From Tenodera sinensis (taxonomy: Eukaryota > Arthropoda > Insecta > Mantodea > Mantidae): 64,000 nucleotides of DNA. This document shows positions 20,337 to 32,788 of the stretch, in pieces. Below the pieces are notes generated by a model that was given only the letters and a program-made list of their open reading frames with translations, was not told where the DNA came from and searched no databases. The position numbers and the translations under genes are program-made. The stretch spans positions 119,761,330 to 119,825,329 of the forward strand of contig CM060971.1 of the NCBI GenBank assembly GCA_030765045.1, read 5' to 3'. Positions within the stretch are counted from its first letter, which is position 1. Each line of letters begins with the position of its first letter.

Positions 20337-20770
20337 TTGTATAGTTATCACAGTGATAGCGAGCGATACACTGATCCCCATCTCTCCTATTATATATGTG
20401 TGCAGTCTCTTCTTTTGCGCATCTATGCTTCAAGAGTGAGGGAGTGTTACGACAATCTGTACAAACTGTAGATGGACAAGGAAGTCATAACTCCACTAGA
20501 GCTCTTTTATTGCATGCTTGGAAAACAAAACCTGGATGATTTGTCTGCACAAGTTTTTATTCTCAATTTTGTTTATGATGGTAATAGTTTTCCATGGCCG
20601 AGGTTTTACACTACTTGCCTCTCACCACGGCAACCATATTTGATTCCAGGGGACTATATGTAGGATTTGTGGTGACAAAGCGGCATCTGAGGGTTTTCTC
20701 CAGTTTCCCCTGCCATTCATTCCACCAACTGCATCATAATCTTCTTTCTTTCAGTCCATTTTACACTCAT

Positions 20771-23700
20771 TTCATATCATCTTCATCACTTCAAACTGAT
20801 CACACATCCTGGCTACTCTCTGTGATACAGAGTTTGTCTGCTCCATCATCACATCTCATATCATCTTCCTCACTTCAAACTGATCACACATCCTGGCTAC
20901 TCTCTGATACAGAGTTTGTCTGCTCCATCGTCACATCTCATATCATCTTCCTCACTTCAAACTGATCACACATCCTGGCTACTCTCTGATACAGAGTTTG
21001 TCTGCTCCATCATCACATCTCATATCATCTTCCTCACTTCAAACTGATCACACATCCTGGCTACTCTCTGTGATACAGAGTTTGTCTGCTCCATCATCAC
21101 ATCTCATATCATCTTCATCACTTCAAACTGATCACACATCCTGGCTACTCTCTGTGATACAGAGTTTGTCTGCTCCATCATCACATCTCATATCATCTTC
21201 CTCACTTCAAACTGATCACACATCCTGGCTACTCTCTGTGATACAGAGTTTGTCTGCTCCATCATCACATCTCGTATCATCTTCTTCACTTCAAACTGAT
21301 CACACATCCACGCTACTCTCTGTGATACAGAGTTTGTCTGCTCCATCATCACATTTCATATCATCTTCCTCACTTCAAACTGATCACACAGCCTGGCTAC
21401 TCTCTGTGATACAGAGTTTGTCTGCTCCATCATCACATTTCATATCATCTTCTTCACTTCAAACTGATCACACATCCTGGCTACTCTCTGTGATACAGAG
21501 TTTGTCTGCTCCATCATCACAGTTCATATCATCTTCATCACTTCAAACTGATCACATATCCTGGCTACTCTCTGTGATACAGAGTTTGTCTGCTCCATCA
21601 TCACATTTCATATCATCTTCCTCACTTCAAACTGATTACACATCCTGGCTACTCTCTGTGATACAGAGTTTGTCTGCTCCATCATCACATCTCATATCAT
21701 CTTCCTCACTTCAAACTGATCACACATCCTGGCTACTCTGTGATACAGAGTTTGTCTGCTCCATCATCACATTTCATATCATCTTCCTCACTTCGAACTG
21801 ATCACACATCCTGGCTACTCTGTGATACAGAGTTTGTCTGCTCTATTGTCACATTTCATATCATCTTCATCACTTCAAACTGATCACACATCCTGGCTAC
21901 TCTCTGTAATACAGAGTTTGTCTGCTCCATCGTCACATTTCATATCATCTTCCTCACTTCAAACTGATCACACATCCTGGCTACTCTCTGTAATACAGAG
22001 TTTGTCTGCTCCATCATCACATTTCATATCATCTTCCTCACTTCAAACTGATCACACAGCCTGGCTACTCTCTGATACAGAGTTTGTCTGCTCCATCGTC
22101 ACATTTCATATCATCTTCATCACTTCAAACTGATCACACATCCTGGCTACTCTCTGATACAGAGTTTGTCTGCTCCATCGTCACATTTCATATCATCTTC
22201 ATCACTTCAAACTGATCACACATCCTGGCTACTCTCTGATACAGAGTTTGTCTGCTCCATCATCACATTTCATATCATCTTCATCACTTCAAACTGATCA
22301 CACAGCCTGGCTACTCTCTGATACAGAGTTTGTCTGCTCCATCGTCACATTTCATATCATCTTCATCACTTCAAACTGATCACACAGCCTGGCTACTCTC
22401 TGATACAGAGTTTGTCTGCTCCATCGTCACATTTCATATCATCTTCATCACTTCAAACTGATCACACATCCTGGCTACTGTCTGTAATACAGAGTTTGTC
22501 TGCTCCATCGTCACATCTCATATCATCTTCCTCACTTCAAACTGATCACACAGCCTGGCTACTCTCTGATACAGAGTTTGTCTGCTCCAATCATCACATT
22601 TCATATCATCTTCCTCACTTCAAACTGATTACACATCCTGGCTACTCTCTGATACAGAGTTTGTCTGCTCCATCGTCACATCTCATATCATCTTCCTCAC
22701 TTCAAACTGATCACACATCCTGGCTACTCTCTGATACAGAGTTTGTCTGCTCCATCGTCACATCTCATATCATCTTCCTCACTTCAAACTGATTACACAT
22801 CCTGGCTACTCTCTGTGATACAGAGTTTGTCTGCTCCATCATCACATCTCATATCATCTTCCTCACTTCAAACTGATTACACATCCTGGCTACTCTCTGT
22901 GATACAGAGTTTGTCTGCTCCATCATCACATCTCATATCATCTTCCTCACTTCAAACTGATTACACATCCTGGCTACTCTCTGTGATACAGAGTTTGTCT
23001 GCTCCATCATCACATCTCATATCATCTTCCTCACTTCAAACTGATCACACATCCTGGCTACTCTCTGTGATACAGAGTTTGTCTGCTCCATCGTCACATA
23101 TCGTATCATCTTCCTCACTTCAAACTGATTACACATCCTGGCTACTCTCTGATACAGAGTTTGTCTGCTCCATCATCACATCTCATATCATCTTCTTCCT
23201 CACTTCAAACTGATCACACATCCTGGCTACTCTCTGTGATACAGGGTTTGTCTGCTCCATCATCACATCTCATATCATCTTCTTCACTTCAAACTGATCA
23301 CACATCCACGCTGCTCTCTGTGATACAGAGTTTGTCTGCTCCATCATCACAGTTCATATCATCTTCATCACTTCAAACTGATCACACATCCTGGCTACTC
23401 TCTGTGATACAGAGTTTGTCTGCTCCATCATCACATTTCATATCATCTTCCTCACTTCAAACTGATTACACATCCTGGCTACTTTCTGTGATACAGAGTT
23501 GGTCTGCTCCATCATCACATCTCATATCATCTTGCTCACTTCAAACTGATCACACATCCTGGCTACTCTGTGATACAGAGTTTGTCTGCTCCATTGTCAC
23601 ATTTCATATCATCTTCATCACTTCAAACTGATCACACATCCTGGCTACTCTGTGATACAGAGTTTGTCTGCTCCATCATCACATCTCATATCATCTTCCT

Positions 23701-24774
23701 CACTTCAAACTGATCACACAGCCTGGCTACTCTCTGATACAGAGTTTGTCTGCTCCATCGTCACATCTCATATCATCTTCCTCACTTCAAACTGATCACA
23801 CATCCTGGCTACTCTCTGTGATACAGAGTTTGTCTGCTCCATCATCACATCTCATATCATCTTCCTCACTTCAAACTGATCACACATCCTGGCTACTCTC
23901 TGATACAGAGTTTGTCTGCTCCATCATCACATCTCATATCATCTTCCTCACTTCAAACTGATCACACATCCTGGCTACTCTCTGTGATACAGAGTTTGTC
24001 TGCTCCATCATCACATCTCATATCATCTTCCTCACTTCAAACTGATTACACATCCTGGCTACTCTCTGTGATACAGAGTTTGTCTGCTCCATCATCACAT
24101 CTCATATCATCTTCCTCACTTCAAACTGATTACACATCCTGGCTACTCTCTGGGATACAGAGTTTGTCTGCTCCATCATCACATTTCATATCATCTTCAT
24201 CACTTCAAACTGATCACACATCCTGGCTACTCTCTGTAATACAGAGTTTGTCTGCTCGTCACATCTCATATCATCTTCCTCACTTCAAACTGATCACACA
24301 TCCTGGCTACTCTCTGATACAGAGTTTGTCTGCTCCATCATCACATCTCATATCATCTTCCTCACTTCAAACTGATCACACATCCTGGCTACTCTCTGTG
24401 ATACAGAGTTTGTCTGCTCCATCGTCACATCTCATATCATCTTCCTCACTTCAAACTGATCACACATCCTGGCTACTCTGTGATACAGAGTTTGTCTGCT
24501 CCATCATCACATTTCATATGATCTTCCTCACTTCAAACTGATCACACATCCTGGCTACTCTCTGTGATACAGAGTTTGTCTGCTCCATCGTCACATCTCA
24601 TATCATCTTCCTCACTTCAAACTGATCACACATCCTGGCTACTCTCTGATACAGAGTTTGTCTGCTCCATCGTCACATTTCATATCATCTTCCTCACTTC
24701 AAACTGATCACACATCCTGGCTACTCTCTGATACAGAGTTTGTCTGCTCCATCTTCACATCTCATATCATCTTC
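20771..24774. repeat. 84/82-bp minisatellite, about 48 units
   Basis: Tandem units of 84 bp, with 82-bp variants missing GT or CT around CTCTCTGTGATACAGAG. Units contain CTTCAAACTGATCACACATC and CTCATATCATCTTCCTCAC. Runs of 84-bp units keep a 28-residue frame open (SAPSSHLISSSSLQTDHTSW, then LLSVIQSL), and each 82-bp unit breaks it. This explains the series of frames of 70-270 residues and argues against coding. A short inverted repeat, CTCTG(T)...(A)CAGAG, persists in both length variants. Some late units carry larger changes (for example the missing bases near 24255). Confidence 0.9.
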
Positions 24775-25420
24775 CGGATATAAGTCCTGGATATGAGGAA
24801 AGTAAACAGAGAAAGAAGGTGATAGTTTCATGTACTTTAAGAATTACAAATGGTAATATGTATATAAATATGTTTGCCATAATGAAATTTAAGAGTTGGC
24901 AAAAGTGCATTTAAAGGAAAACAGCGTAATTGGTCAGGTCAAAATAAATGATATCTCATGCATTCCTGTTACCAACTTTGTTTACTTTGAACTAGAACCT
25001 CTAAATGCCAAGTCGTTTGCTTTCTCTTCTCATTCCCATTTATTTTGGAATAATCTTGGATACCAATAAATTCCAGTTATCAAATTGAGGTTAGAATTGC
25101 TGCTTTGTGGTTTTTTATTATTGTTTCCATGCACCAGGAACAGTCTGTTCTTTTTCTCTTATCTTATTCATTTATTTTCAAATGTGTGAGCTCCTTTAAT
25201 GTTACAGTGGGTGAGTCAATTCTTTACTGTATACTCTTTATATTACAAGGGTGGATCTGATACAAACCAACCTCATTTTTAAGTACTCATTCAACCATTA
25301 TTTTGCAACATAACACAGCTTATTTTTCTACCGATTGTGCCTATGCTCTTTCACTAGTAAATTAGGAATTTCTTAATTTAAATCTTGAAGAAAGAATATG
25401 GATGTGGCAAGAGACAGTTG
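24775..25420. other. AT-rich spacer between two minisatellites
   Basis: No coding frame or repeat recognised. Confidence 0.5.
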
Positions 25421-25421
25421 C

Positions 25422-26270
25422 ACACAGGTACACCCCTGATCAATGTACAACTGCTTCTCTCCAATTGTCGGAGCTATAAAGAGGGTGTTGGAGGACTGCA
25501 CACAGGTACACCCCTGATCAATGTACAACTGCTTCTCTCCAATTGTCGGAGCTATAAAGAGGGTGTTGGAGGACTGCACACAGGTACACCCCTGATCAAT
25601 GTACAACTGCTTCTCTCCAATTGTCGGAGCTATAAAGAGGGTGTTGGAGGACTGCACACAGGTACACCCCCGATCAATGTACAACTGCTTCTCTCCAATT
25701 GTCGGAGCTATAAAGAGGGTGTTAGAGGACTGCACACAGGTACACCCCCGATCAATGTACAACTGCTTCTCTCCAATTGTCAGAGCTATAAAGAGGGTGT
25801 TGGAGGACTGCACACAAGTACACCCCTGATCAATGTGGAACTGCTTCTCTCCAATTGTCAGAGATATAAAGAGGGTGTTGGAGGACTGCACACAAGTACA
25901 CCCCCGATCAATGTGGAACTGCTTCTCTCCAATTGTCAGAGCTATAAAGAGGTTGTTGGAGGACTGCACACAAGTACACCCCTGATCAATGTGGAACTGC
26001 TTCTCTCCAATTGTCAGAGCTATAAAGAGGTTGTTGGAGGACAGGTACACCCCTGATCAATGTGGAACTGCTTCTCTCCAATTGTCGGAGCTATAAAGAG
26101 GGTGTTAGAGGACTGCACACAGGTACACCCCTGATCAATGTACAACTGCTTCTCTCCAATTGTCGGAGCTATAAAGAGGGTGTTAGAGGACTGCACACAA
26201 GTACACCCCTGATCAATGTGGAACTGCTTCTCTCCAATTGTCGGAGCTATAAAGAGGGTGTTAGAGGACA
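25422..26270. repeat. 78-bp minisatellite, about 11 units
   Basis: Units of 78 bp contain CCTGATCAATGTACAACTGC, CTCCAATTGTCGGAGC and TATAAAGAGG. The 78-bp length keeps frames open on both strands (26-residue period). One unit near 26040 lacks about 7 bp, which breaks the frames. Units fall into two subtypes, GTACAACTGC in the left part and GTGGAACTGC in the right part, with partial intermixing. Confidence 0.9.
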
Positions 26271-26770
26271 ATCAGTCCAAAGCACTGCAGTATGGACAGC
26301 ATGTTATCATGGACCAGCGTAGCATTTCAAATGGGATATCTAGCATCATCTTTTGAATCAATAGACCACTCAAGTTTACAGCAGTAAATTCCATTGACAG
26401 TTCTGTACTCATGCAGGTAATCAACAAGCAAAACACTAGTGTAGTCCCAAAAGAACATTGCCTATTGACGAAACACCTCACATTTTTTCATACTTGCCTA
26501 CATAATAGTTTGCCTGTAAAAGATACAGGAGAAGAGCCCCTTTGACAACTTAATACTGTGCATTCGTGGACTGGCCGCATCGCCCCACAGTGGCACTGGA
26601 CCAAGCAAGAATCGTCACGCCCTCTGCCAAAGTTACACATAAACAAGCGGCAAGTCATGAGTATGGAACATGGAGTACTGTAATAACTTACATTAGGCTT
26701 ATCTGCATCACAACAGATGTTGAAATTGATGACCTTTAACGTGAATACATTCCCTATATCTCTGAAAAGA
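26271..26770. other. Spacer, nothing recognised
   Basis: No sustained coding frame. It ends where the transposase remnant begins. Confidence 0.4.
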
Positions 26771-26779
26771 ATTCAGGTT

Positions 26780-27000
26780 TAGTGAAAATCTCCATATTAT
26801 TCATGAAATTCTTCACCACACTGCAAAAGTTGGGGTTTGGTGCAGTAGAGTTATCGGTCCCATATTTTACGACACATTTGATTCCCATGTTTACATTAAT
26901 TCTATTCTACATTTGTTTTTCCTTAACTAACAAGAAATAAAAGATTGTGTGGCTGGTTCCAGCAGGATTCAGCTACAGCGCACACTGCTATGGATTTGAA
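26780..27000 (+). pseudogene. Transposase remnant (mariner/IS630-like DDE)
   Basis: Broken plus-strand frames read IHEILHHTAKVGVWC, then VIGPIFYDTFDSH and WFQQDSATAHTA. These correspond in order to KVGVWCA...IIGPIFF...WFQQDGATAHTA, the region around the second catalytic Asp in a widespread family of insect transposases. A small deletion and stops separate the pieces. Sequence after about 27000 is not recognisable. Confidence 0.65.
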
Positions 27001-27724
27001 TTTGAAGAAGTTGTCTTTGATGTGTTTTTTCTCCATTCATTGCTGGTCCTCTTGGATTCACTATGCAATGCAGATATGCTTGTTCTGCATTGTGGACAAA
27101 TATCCACATGGGAGTTTTGCACAGTATTTCATCTTTTACTACTAAAATTTCACCTGTGTTTTCAACGTTGATTCCCCATATATCTGGCCCACCATCTTTA
27201 TGAGAAACCAAGCTCTTCTCACAAGTCTGAAGCAGCAGAGGACCCTCCCTCCTTTCCACTCTATGCCAGTTGTTTGCTGGCCACCAGAAGGACAGGTCAC
27301 TTTATATTTGATCTGTCCTTTAATTACCAAACTTCTATTCTAATTTAATGCTGAAAGACGGAGAAATTTGTTTAGTATAATAAATTACTGTAACTGATTT
27401 TTAATTGTATACTAATTGAATTTAAACTTGAGTTACCTCTAGTAGGATAATACTTCTAGTTTGAACAAGATGTATTAATAAAATCACATTTGTAACTTAC
27501 TTGCTGAAGCTGAAATTATTTTATCATTTTTGCAGTGTATCTCCCCCTTACACCTCACATAAAAGTACCAATTTGTGAACAAGATGAATGTATCTCGATG
27601 AAGCATGCTGTTGAGTACACTATCCAAGCAACGTGAAGTGGATTGACCACCTGGACCTGCATTTGCTATTCAGGCAAGCCAGCGGTACACGTTCAGTGGC
27701 ACTATGCAAACAACTGATTCTTTT
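27001..27724. other. Spacer, nothing recognised
   Basis: Two minus-strand frames of 60-96 codons are present but show no recognisable domain and lack convincing splice or start context. Confidence 0.4.
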
Positions 27725-29045
27725 TACTTTCTCTACTACAGTGGAGGAAGTATTATATTCCACCCAAAAATTTGATGTCCAAGTTTCATCAGAAATATAT
27801 GTTTTGAGGCACCTGAATCCAAAAAATGCATTTTTAGAAAAAGGTCTGTGTGTGTGTGTTTGTGCGCGTGTGTGTGTGAGTGTGTCAGTCTGTGGGCAGC
27901 ATAATTCAAAAACGAAAAGTCTGTTAAAAACCAAAGTTGGTATTTAAGTTTAATATATTTTAAGAATTCAACATGAAAATTTTGAAGAAAATTGCTCCAC
28001 CCTAAACTACCCTTTACATGGAAAATTTTTCAAACATTTTTATTTTCTTGAAAATGGCTCTAATGATTTTGATTAAAATGTCATATGTTTGAGATATTTT
28101 TATGGCAAACGAAATGTATATTTTGAATTTTCTAGCTATAGCCTATGTAGCCCTGTGTACTCTGGATAACTTTTGCATAACCGGTAAACTGTAAGAGGTA
28201 GACAAAATCTTACTATACAGAAAATGTAGATCTTGCTAAAACACAATTTATGTCCAAATAAAGTAGTAAGGGGTAGTGATGCACCTCCTATAGCCTCTCC
28301 TACCCAATTCCCATCCTCATCCTGCCCGTGGTGCACCCTGCTTTTAACAGATGAGGCTCTGGGGACCGAATCACAGCGGTATAACTGTTTCATCTAAAAT
28401 GGAGGAAATGTCATTTACATATGTGCTGGCCTATCACAGCACAACAGCGTCCCTCAGAGGCACATGAGGGGAAGGTCGGTGGATCTAAATACTACCTATT
28501 TAGTCCTCCCGGCTAGGTCCGATGGACCCGTTGACCAACGATAGGTGTGGTCCCCCTTGCAAAATGGGGGTTTAAGTCGGGTGATGCAACTGCCACATTG
28601 TAAAACTGGTGCCCGTTAAGAAAACAGTTACATGAAAGCCACAGTTCAAAAGTATTGGAAAGCACGAATGCTAATGGCTTCATTGCCAGATGCAAGGCAC
28701 TAGAAAACAACAACAAATTTTTTTTGTAGAGTGAACAAGCATATTCCTTGTTATTCGTGTGAGTTTTGAAAAACTTACATTTTCATCAAATGCAAGATCG
28801 TGATTCATGTTTTATATGTTAGTCATGCAAAGAGAACAGAATCTCAAAGCTTTAAAAGATTTGACTATCGCCCAAAGTACTGTATTCTAACATTCCCCTT
28901 GTACCTACAAGAATATAAACAATAAGATAATTTGTGTGAATGTTTATCTCAACTAACACGAAGAAGATATAGGAATAAGAGTTTGTAAGAATGATTAGTA
29001 CAAGTGTAGTGAAAGTTATGTGAGTGCAACACATCAAATTTTTTG
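27725..29045 (+). mobile_element. Dispersed TIR-like repeat, copy 3 (interrupted)
   Basis: It begins TTTTTACTTTCTCTACTACA and ends near GTGAGTGCAACACATCAAA. It is interrupted at 28263-28714 by a retroelement; the sequence on both sides joins exactly as in copies 1 and 2. It carries an imperfect GT run around 27847-27885. Confidence 0.7.
28263..28714 (+). mobile_element. Retroelement 3' fragment with AAC tail, nested in copy 3
   Basis: It shares the CTCCCGGCTAGGTCCGATGG and ACCAACGATAGGTGTGGTC blocks with 3340-3380, and a similar downstream region ending in an (AAC)n tail. The insertion point is shown by comparison with uninterrupted copies of the host repeat; the target duplication is at most a few A residues. 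The GC-rich 5' part (CCTCTCCTACCCAATTCCC) differs from the 3021-3557 copy. Confidence 0.65.
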
Positions 29046-29995
29046 TTAAGATTACAGCCAAATATTGAGATACTTATAGCTGCAAATATCTCCAAATCAT
29101 GACCAAAAAAAATTGATATATTGTGGTATTAATATTCTGTTACAGCCAAATAGTAAAAATAAACACATGGTTTCCCAAAATTATTATGATTCTTACATGC
29201 TATCAGGGGGAAAAAATGAATATGTTTTAGTAGTCATGTATTACAGTGAAGTAATAAACATACACATGGGTTGTGAAAATAATTGCAGTATTTACATGCC
29301 ATCAGATGTTGCTACTGACACCAATCTTGTAGATTTGTGTCAGAGAGGCTGTGGTAGCTGGGATGGGGGAAGTCCAGATGAGAGCATTCGCCTTTCAATG
29401 TCACCCTGATCTTGAACCATCACAGAGTAACCAGCTTCCAAAGCTCTTGCTGAGACAGGTTTATAGTTTATCCATTACAATATACAATTTTCACATAAAC
29501 TTAAATTGACAGATAAGGATGAGCATTTCTCTTTAGTTTACCAATCCTGAAGTGCTCACACTTTGCTGTTGTATATTGTCTACAGGAAGCCTGAAGGTCA
29601 ATTTTGGCAGCATAGTAATTAGATGTTGCAAAACATGTATTGCATATGATTTTATCCATCTGAAAGCAAAATTAATTTGATAAAGTTTAATTAATTTTGT
29701 GTGGAGACCAATAATATTTGCTGTTACCTTTACTAAGTTATATAGGGTTATCGAGAAGTTGCTCCACGGCTGTCGTGTAACCAAGATTCCCCTAGAGATG
29801 GGAATTCTGGTGGCAGCACTGGCTGTTGCAAGCGTATGATTACAATGTTAATTGATAAATTGACATGTAATTCATGAAAGGTAATGTAGATAAACGGATA
29901 CCAATGTTATCTTGAGCAGTAGGCAAGGGTTGATCTTACTTGAAGTCTTTATTGCATATCAGCTTCCAAGTGTACAATTACACAAGTTATTTTAC
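29046..29995. other. AT-rich spacer with one diverged local duplication
   Basis: Segments around 29140-29210 and 29240-29300 look like a diverged tandem duplication (TTACAG...ATAAACA..CACATGG...TTACATGC.ATCAG). No coding content recognised. Confidence 0.4.
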
Positions 29996-29999
29996 TTGG

Positions 30000-30110
30000 G
30001 CCCTCCCCATCCTTTAGCACAAGCACACTTGACTGTAGTTGCTGGGGTTTGAACTCTCAGCATTAGGCCATCCATTGCTTTGCTACAAGACGACTATAGT
30101 AAATAAAGAA
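30000..30110 (-). mobile_element. Possible tRNA-derived SINE fragment
   Basis: On the minus strand, TAGCAAAGCAATGG (A-box-like) is followed by GAGTTCAAACCCC (B-box-like) at normal spacing. Body and tail are not recognised. Confidence 0.4.
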
Positions 30111-30357
30111 AGAGCAGCATATGTAGCAACATAACCCCTCCATAAATGGTTAAACATGTCGATTTGTTACATTCACATCACTTTCTGCCCACATTTGTTT
30201 ATTTTTGTATAACTTCTACACAGCTAAGAAAGCTAATCAAAATGCAGAGGTATTGCTAGGATGTGTGCAAGTGATGACTGCTGATAATGCAAGGGAACAC
30301 TAGATAAACACGCATGCATGCAAGTTAGAGGAATACTAACGTGGCAACCCTGTGGTC
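30111..30357. other. Spacer, nothing recognised
   Basis: No feature was recognised between the SINE-like fragment and the mariner derivative. Confidence 0.4.
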
Positions 30358-30360
30358 TTA

Positions 30361-31404
30361 CACAAGGGTTGCCCGGTAAATAATGATGCATATTTTTGCT
30401 CTCCAAAAGTATTTATTCCACATAATTGAACTTTACATATATGAAAGAATAATGTTTTGATCACTATTTTTCTACATAATCACCTTTAAGTTCCGCGGCC
30501 TTTCCCCAGCAAGATGCGAGGACATGAGGAGGGCCTGTGAAGCCAGGTTTTCACTGCATGACTCACTTCGTCGTCTTGGAAATGTCCTCCCGAATGGCAT
30601 TCTTCAGTGGCCCAAACAAGTGGAAGTGTGCGGGAGTCAAATTGGGACTATAGGGTGGATGGAGTAACATTGTCCAACCCTGTTTGGCTCAAAGTGTGTG
30701 CAAGACATTTCATCACCTGTTACAATCTGGGACAAGAAGACCTCCCCATCAGCTTCAAAGCATTGCAACAAATCGGAAGTAATGTCTTTCCTTTGGGATT
30801 TGTGATCGACAGTAAGACACCCAAGAACCCATGTTGCACACACTTTGAGCCAAACAGGGTTGGACAGTGTTACCCCGACAGTAAGACACCCAAGAACCCA
30901 TCTTGCACACACTTTGAGTCAAACAGGGTTGGACAATGTTACCCTGACAGTAAGACACCCAAGAACCCATCTTGCACACACTTTGAGTCAAACAGGGTTG
31001 GACAGTGTTACCCCGACAGTAAGACACCCAAGAACCCATCTTGCACACACTTTGAGTCAAACAGGGTTGGACAGTGTTACCCCATCCACCCTATGGTCCA
31101 GATTTGGCTCCCTCACATTTCCACTTGTTTGGGCCACTGAAGAATGCCATTCATGTAAGACATTTCCAAGATGACAAAGGGGTGAAAACCTGGCTCGTCT
31201 GCAGGCAGAGTAAAGATTTTTACTGACAGGGAATACATGCCCTTGTGTCTCGCTGGAGAAAGGCCGTGCAACTTAAAGGTCATTATGTAGAAAAATACAG
31301 TGATCAGACAAAACCTTATTCTTTCATATATGTAAAGTTCAATTTTGTGGAATAAATACTTTTGGAGGGAAAAAATATGGGCATTATTTATTGTGCAACC
31401 CTCG
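30361..31404. mobile_element. Fold-back mariner derivative
   Basis: Inverted ends of about 130 bp contain AGGGTTGC near the tips and CCAAAAGTATTTATTCCACA inside. TA lies at 30359-30360 and 31405-31406. Both arms also carry the C-terminal part of a mariner transposase: the right arm on plus (from about 31085, CCTATGGTCCAGATTTGGCT) and the left arm on minus (about 30655 leftward). Both lead into the 3' UTR-like GAAAGGCCG..AACTTAAAGG. The arms therefore derive from mariner 3' ends joined tail-out, and they differ by indels (the right arm has about 30 bp the left lacks). Minus-strand residues HKSQRKDITSDLLQCFEADG and FLSQIVTGDE at about 30690-30800 are the mariner core with one catalytic Asp. Confidence 0.75.
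30805..31083. repeat. 69-bp tandem repeat, four units
   Basis: Units contain ACAGTAAGACACCCAAGAAC, followed by CCATCTTGCACACACTTTGA and GGTTGGACAGTGTTA. Part of each unit duplicates flanking mariner-derived sequence (GTTTGGCTCAAAGTGTGTGC on the opposite strand at about 30680). The array therefore arose inside the fold-back element. The 69-bp unit keeps a 23-residue frame open. Confidence 0.85.
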
Positions 31405-31409
31405 TAAAT

Positions 31410-31790
31410 ACAAAAGTGAATTTGACCATAAACCACTGTGAAACTTTTCACCACACGCCACGTCTAAAAATATCTCTGTACTTTCATTATGCGTTTCAAT
31501 GTAGGTGCAAGGGAAATAGAGGAAACTGAATCTATGTAGATGTTTAAAAGGTGTCGAAATATGTGGGCTTGGATTTCCATACCCTTTCCAAGATATGATT
31601 AACAACTCAGTAGCAACAGCAATTAAATAAACTGACAAATTAGGTATTGAAAATGTCAACTAATAATAATGGTTCCAGTTGCAGTACTGAAGTGTCCTCA
31701 TTGCATCAATACCGGACAGTGTATGTCTATGCTGCAATTTGTAGGGACGGAACTGTGTCGACTTAGTATTCACTATTGATGCTGCTTTCC
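31410..31790. other. Spacer, nothing recognised
   Basis: No coding frame or repeat recognised. Confidence 0.4.
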
Positions 31791-31799
31791 TAGCCACAC

Positions 31800-32010
31800 A
31801 GCAAAGTGATCTGGCTCAGCGATCTTTGTTGGTGGCTGTGTTTGGTGCTGACTATTATGCCTATTGTTGAGTCCACAGTTTGATGGGAGGGCTTGGGAAT
31901 ATCAGGGTGCTGGCGACGAAATTCGTCTACAGGTTCTCGAGATGTTCTTTGGTAATCTTCACAAAGGAGTACCAGCGTACACATTGTTCTTCTATTACAC
32001 TGTTTCACCC
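31800..32010 (-). pseudogene. Transposase N-terminal remnant
   Basis: The minus-strand frame reads VLLCEDYQRTSREPVDEF, then RRQHPDIPKPSHQTV. This resembles the N-terminal helix-turn-helix region of insect DDE transposases (E..x...a...FR..HP...P....V). It may be the same family as 26780-27000. Nothing catalytic is present. Confidence 0.4.
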
Positions 32011-32204
32011 GTAAAAAATAAAACAATCTAACATTGATGAATGTACCACTTGGCACAGGCTTTTCATATACATTGTATTTTATTTTCTTATCTGTAAGAA
32101 ACAATAGACAAATCTGACTGTTGCTACTTTATATTCGGCTTCCTATGTCATAAATTAGTGAAGCTAACATGGTAAAATCATGTCAAAGCGAAAATCCAAT
32201 CAAA

Positions 32205-32432
32205 GCGCAGACACACAACACACACACACACACACACAGACCTTATTCTAAAAATGCAATTTTTGGATTCAGGGGGCCTCAAAACATATATCTCTAGTGA
32301 AATCTCAATATCAAAGTTTTGGGTGGAATACAATACTTCCTCTACTTACTATACGTAGTTTTTTACACACTCAATAGGCCATGAGAGGTTCTTCCTGGAA
32401 CCACCAAGCGGTATTACTATACGTAGTAGAGA
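32205..32432 (-). mobile_element. Dispersed TIR-like repeat, copy 4 (end fragment) with 55-bp insertion
   Basis: Only the terminal about 190 bp of the repeat are present, including a CA run (32217-32239) and the GTAGAGAAAGTAAAAGTG end. A 55-bp sequence at 32359-32413 interrupts it between two copies of TTACTATACGTAG (32346-32358 and 32414-32426). Confidence 0.7.
32359..32413 (-). mobile_element. 55-bp retroposed fragment
   Basis: It is flanked by a perfect 13-bp duplication and starts with TTTTTT on plus, that is an oligo-A tail after GTGTGT on minus. Both features fit a severely 5'-truncated retroposition event. The source element is unknown. Confidence 0.6.
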
Positions 32433-32780
32433 AAGTAAAAGTGTCCACATCTTAGCATCAGCATGTCAAAAGTTGTGAATATCTGTAAATGCCAGAACAA
32501 GTTGGAGATTGATGGTTTAAAGACATATTTGCACATGTATGTATGTGTGTGTGCAGTTTGTCATGAAACTAAAGAGAATAAAGTGCAATTATCGACAATG
32601 CCGTGTATTTTTTACATTGCACTTTAAATGCTTTTCCTTTTCTTTGAATTGATACATTTCTTTTACAAGTCCCTTCACATAAAGTAAACTCTTATATTTT
32701 ATACTTTTTTATTTAAATATTATATTCCTATTGTAAAAAGTTGAAATTGAGTTTTTATTAATGGACACTCCTGCAATGGT
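32433..32780. other. Spacer, nothing recognised
   Basis: AT-rich, no coding frame. Confidence 0.4.
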
Positions 32781-32788
32781 TCTCAACA

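Noticed and set aside
20998..24541. Ser-rich open frames of 70-270 codons in the 84-bp array
   Set aside because: Frames end at each 82-bp unit and restart in another frame, which is incompatible with one protein.
25373..26322. Overlapping frames on both strands of the 78-bp array
   Set aside because: They are products of a unit divisible by three; no start context or recognisable domain.
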